DNA from: Silvanigrella paludirubra
GTDB taxonomy: Bacteria > Bdellovibrionota_B > Oligoflexia > Silvanigrellales > Silvanigrellaceae
DNA: 64,000 nt
NCBI RefSeq assembly: GCF_009208775.1
Contig: NZ_WFLM01000001.1
Coordinates: 537,325 to 601,324, forward strand
Direction of reading: 5' to 3'
Below, one piece after another: positions 62,132 to 64,000 of this stretch. The translations under genes were made by a program, and so were the position numbers. Below the pieces are notes generated by a model. The model had not been told where the DNA came from. It saw nothing but the letters and a program-made list of their open reading frames with translations, and searched no databases. Within the stretch, counting starts at the first letter, position 1; each line of letters starts with the position of its first letter.

Positions 62132-63733
62132 TTATTTTTTATTCTTAAAATGCATTCCAGAATTAGGACTCGCAGCACTATAAAATAAAAAGGAATAATC
62201 TGATGCATAAGGCGCGCTCGTACTTTTTGTCACCTTTGCTGAATCGTTATTTTTTAATTGAAGCAAATGGAGCATGTGCATTGGAATAGATTTTAATTCA
62301 TTTTTAAATTTTTCTGTTTGGGTGCTTTGTTGTTTTAATGAAGCATTTTGATGACAAAATAAGCAACTTTTTGTTTGTTGAAAATAAGTCTCTAAGGTTG
62401 TGTTTGCAACGATTGTGTTACTAGGATTTGGTTGTTGATTCCCATCAGGGAGAGGTATTCTTGCTCCTGGTTGAATAACTTCAGGACTATTTGCCCAAAC
62501 AACATTAACAAGTTGGTAATTTAGAAAAACTGATTTTGAATTTGCTGGCGAAATTACATTATCCCATACCCATTTATTTAATCCTGCTACATTATTAACG
62601 GAGTCACTACTAATTGGAGTCATACGAACAACTTGTATAGGTGCTTCATAGGGATCTTTAGGGTAATTAGGAAAATAAGGATTTTGTGGTGTTGCCGTAG
62701 GTGGCTGTGCATTAGGGTAACATTTATAATGATCTTTAGTGGGATCACAATTTAAATTATAAAATGTATACCAAGGAAGCAAATTTTGTTTATCTGAATT
62801 TGGCGCATTATTTATATGTTCAAATGTTGCCCAAATAAATTGGGGAGATCGTTTTGTTTTATGAATAATATGGAGACCCGTTAATCCTACTGTTACTTCT
62901 TTAGGATTTTTTTCATTAGGGTAACGAACAACTGCTTTTGAAATTTTAAAAGAGGGCCAAGTTTTTGGATCGGGAAGTTCAACCCAAGAAGCTTTTAATT
63001 CAATTGATCCTATTTTTCCATATTGTGTGAATGTAGCAGAACCATCAGGTAAGTTTATTCCTTGAGTTGTAACAAATTGTTGTTGAACTTGTGCATTATA
63101 AAGTTGATTTGCATTAATATAATTAAATTCATCTTGATTCACACGGATTTCATACAGAGCTAATTTTCCAGATTGTGTCGTTATCCAAGAATTGTTGGTA
63201 CCAGCTTGTCCATATGAATTCAAATTTAACACATCGGCATTATTCGCTGCTTTAGAAATAGATGCCATTACTTTATAACCATGAGGAGATGTTTTCATGA
63301 TTGATTTTAATTTTTGTTTCCATTGTTCAGGCAATGCTTGTTGGCTGCACCAGTTGGCTGGCTTTTGAGCTTGAGGTAAAAATATTTCTGCGGATTCTTT
63401 ATAAGTTTCCCATACAACGGGGGCTGAATTATTTGCTAATCCAAAATCGCTTGGTTTTATAGAACTATCAGCGGAACAAGTGGCATTATCGGCAACCCAA
63501 TTTAAGGAAAGAAATTCTTGCCAAGCAAAACAATTCGCATTTGCTTGTGAATTCGGAACACCCATATCACTTGGTATTACTGTTGTTAATTGTGGAGGCA
63601 TACTGCAGTCACCAGGTACACTTTCAACAGCCATGGCTAATTTGAACCATTTATAATTTATTGTATTCACAGAAAAGCAAAGTGAATAAATAAATTCTAA
63701 AATAAACAGGGTAATAAAATAATAAATTTTCAT
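62132..63733 (-). CDS. Exported protein with one haem c-binding motif
   Basis: 533 residues with a signal peptide (YYFITLFILEFIYSLCFS). Near the C-terminus SCLFCHQNA (Cys 457 to His 461) is a CxxCH haem c attachment motif; possible axial ligands (HMLHLLQ) follow. The N-terminal part has conserved-looking NCFAWQEFLSLNWVADNATC and VVWETYKESAEIFLPQ stretches that I associate with cytochrome-family proteins of unknown role in proteobacteria. GGAG precedes the ATG by eight bases. Mature Cys pairs may form disulfides. Periplasmic redox role probable; partner and substrate unknown. Confidence 0.6.
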   Translation of the reverse strand: MKIYYFITLFILEFIYSLCFSVNTINYKWFKLAMAVESVPGDCSMPPQLTTVIPSDMGVPNSQANANCFAWQEFLSLNWVADNATCSADSSIKPSDFGLANNSAPVVWETYKESAEIFLPQAQKPANWCSQQALPEQWKQKLKSIMKTSPHGYKVMASISKAANNADVLNLNSYGQAGTNNSWITTQSGKLALYEIRVNQDEFNYINANQLYNAQVQQQFVTTQGINLPDGSATFTQYGKIGSIELKASWVELPDPKTWPSFKISKAVVRYPNEKNPKEVTVGLTGLHIIHKTKRSPQFIWATFEHINNAPNSDKQNLLPWYTFYNLNCDPTKDHYKCYPNAQPPTATPQNPYFPNYPKDPYEAPIQVVRMTPISSDSVNNVAGLNKWVWDNVISPANSKSVFLNYQLVNVVWANSPEVIQPGARIPLPDGNQQPNPSNTIVANTTLETYFQQTKSCLFCHQNASLKQQSTQTEKFKNELKSIPMHMLHLLQLKNNDSAKVTKSTSAPYASDYSFLFYSAASPNSGMHFKNKK

Positions 63734-63844
63734 TTACTAAGATCTCCATTAAATGAAGGATACAGAAAAATAAAGTGCGTCGAGTAATTAACTTTCCACA
63801 CTTTTATTCACATTTATTTATTCCGATATTTTTATTTTAAACAT

Positions 63845-64000
63845 TTATGATGGAAATACATTTAAATATCCTGGAGCTGTTACGGCTGCAGGCATTCCTG
63901 TACCTGGGTTATTTACTTGAATTCCATAAAGTCCAGGTGTGGTATCTTTATCAATATTAACAGTTAATGTTAGCATATTAAAAACACTTGGATAGGAATT
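63845..64000 (-). CDS. C-terminal end of a secreted repeat protein, cut by the window edge
   Basis: The last 51 codons of a gene entering from the right. It reads NMLTLTVNIDKDTTPGLYGI then QVNNPGTGMPAAVTAPGYLN and ends VFPS. The pattern is that of a bacterial Ig-like or IPT/TIG beta-sandwich domain. The stop is at 63845-63847. Together with the haem-motif gene 111 bases downstream on the same strand it may form a transcript. Start and full size are outside the window. Confidence 0.5.
   Translation of the reverse strand, partial: NSYPSVFNMLTLTVNIDKDTTPGLYGIQVNNPGTGMPAAVTAPGYLNVFPS

Noticed and set aside
1-64000. tRNA, rRNA and CRISPR arrays
   Set aside because: Looked for cloverleaf-type GC-rich segments, rRNA cores and spaced repeats by eye; none was found.

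Overview
The window is AT-rich throughout (roughly 30% G+C by eye) and comes from a Gram-negative bacterium: it encodes signal peptides, lipoproteins, two outer-membrane beta-barrel proteins, a periplasmic YceI protein and a Prc-type periplasmic protease. The mix of ordinary metabolic genes with orphan solute-binding proteins, secreted enzymes and two proteins that look aimed at eukaryotic targets suits a host-associated or predatory lineage such as the Silvanigrellales/Oligoflexia. That placement is inferred from gene content and base composition, not measured.

Layout. 1-2753: a frameshifted YceI gene and a type I sulfatase. 3247-6699: a very AT-rich polysaccharide block (Wzx-like flippase plus two GT4-type glycosyltransferases). 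6739-7866: a decayed IS6-family element ending 10 bp before a Fur box, then bfd and bfr facing each other with overlapping 3' ends. 8175-15116: amino-acid permease, beta-barrel protein, thioesterase, SDR, multicopper oxidase and a secreted PIG-L deacetylase with a lectin-like tail. 15129-21235 (minus): alkC and a thrABC operon preceded by an unlisted threonine/isoleucine-rich leader peptide. 21422-28562: DUF3025 and DUF503-like genes that share a CATG at their starts, Prc protease, ferredoxin-NADP reductase, SodC and a glycogen debranching enzyme. 28870-31756: a YopT-like cysteine-protease/ankyrin protein and two small unknowns. 31966-37299: beta-carbonic anhydrase, a winged-helix regulator and the DabB-DabA inorganic-carbon pump. 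37303-53091: leucine-rich-repeat protein, chemoreceptor, two orphan solute-binding proteins, stress and redox enzymes, a PadR/HAAS operon, a beta-gamma-crystallin protein, pirin, a secreted App1-like phosphatase, a PhyH dioxygenase/MFS pair and a beta-barrel protein. 53176-55013: TetR regulator with paired operators, NTF2-like protein, a histone H1-like AT-hook protein and a 49-residue secreted peptide. 55062-64000: methyltransferase, GyrI-like protein, cupins, a region of gene relics around a TcdA/TcdB-like glycosyltransferase, then unknown envelope proteins and the tail of a gene cut by the right edge.

Genes that appear to work together: thrLABC (threonine synthesis, probably attenuated by Thr/Ile supply); bfd-bfr (iron storage and release, Fur-linked); dabB-dabA with carbonic anhydrase (CO2/bicarbonate trapping); ferredoxin reductase-sodC-debranching enzyme (tight same-strand run); flippase plus glycosyltransferases (surface polysaccharide); PadR-HAAS-periplasmic protein; TetR-NTF2 (shared operators).

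The most interesting items are the thr leader peptide, the head-to-head genes whose start codons overlap in one CATG, the YopT-like ankyrin protein, the TcdA-like glycosyltransferase lying between an intact DUF4440 gene and a decayed copy of it, and the self-contained DAB carbon-uptake module. No tRNA, rRNA or CRISPR array was seen.
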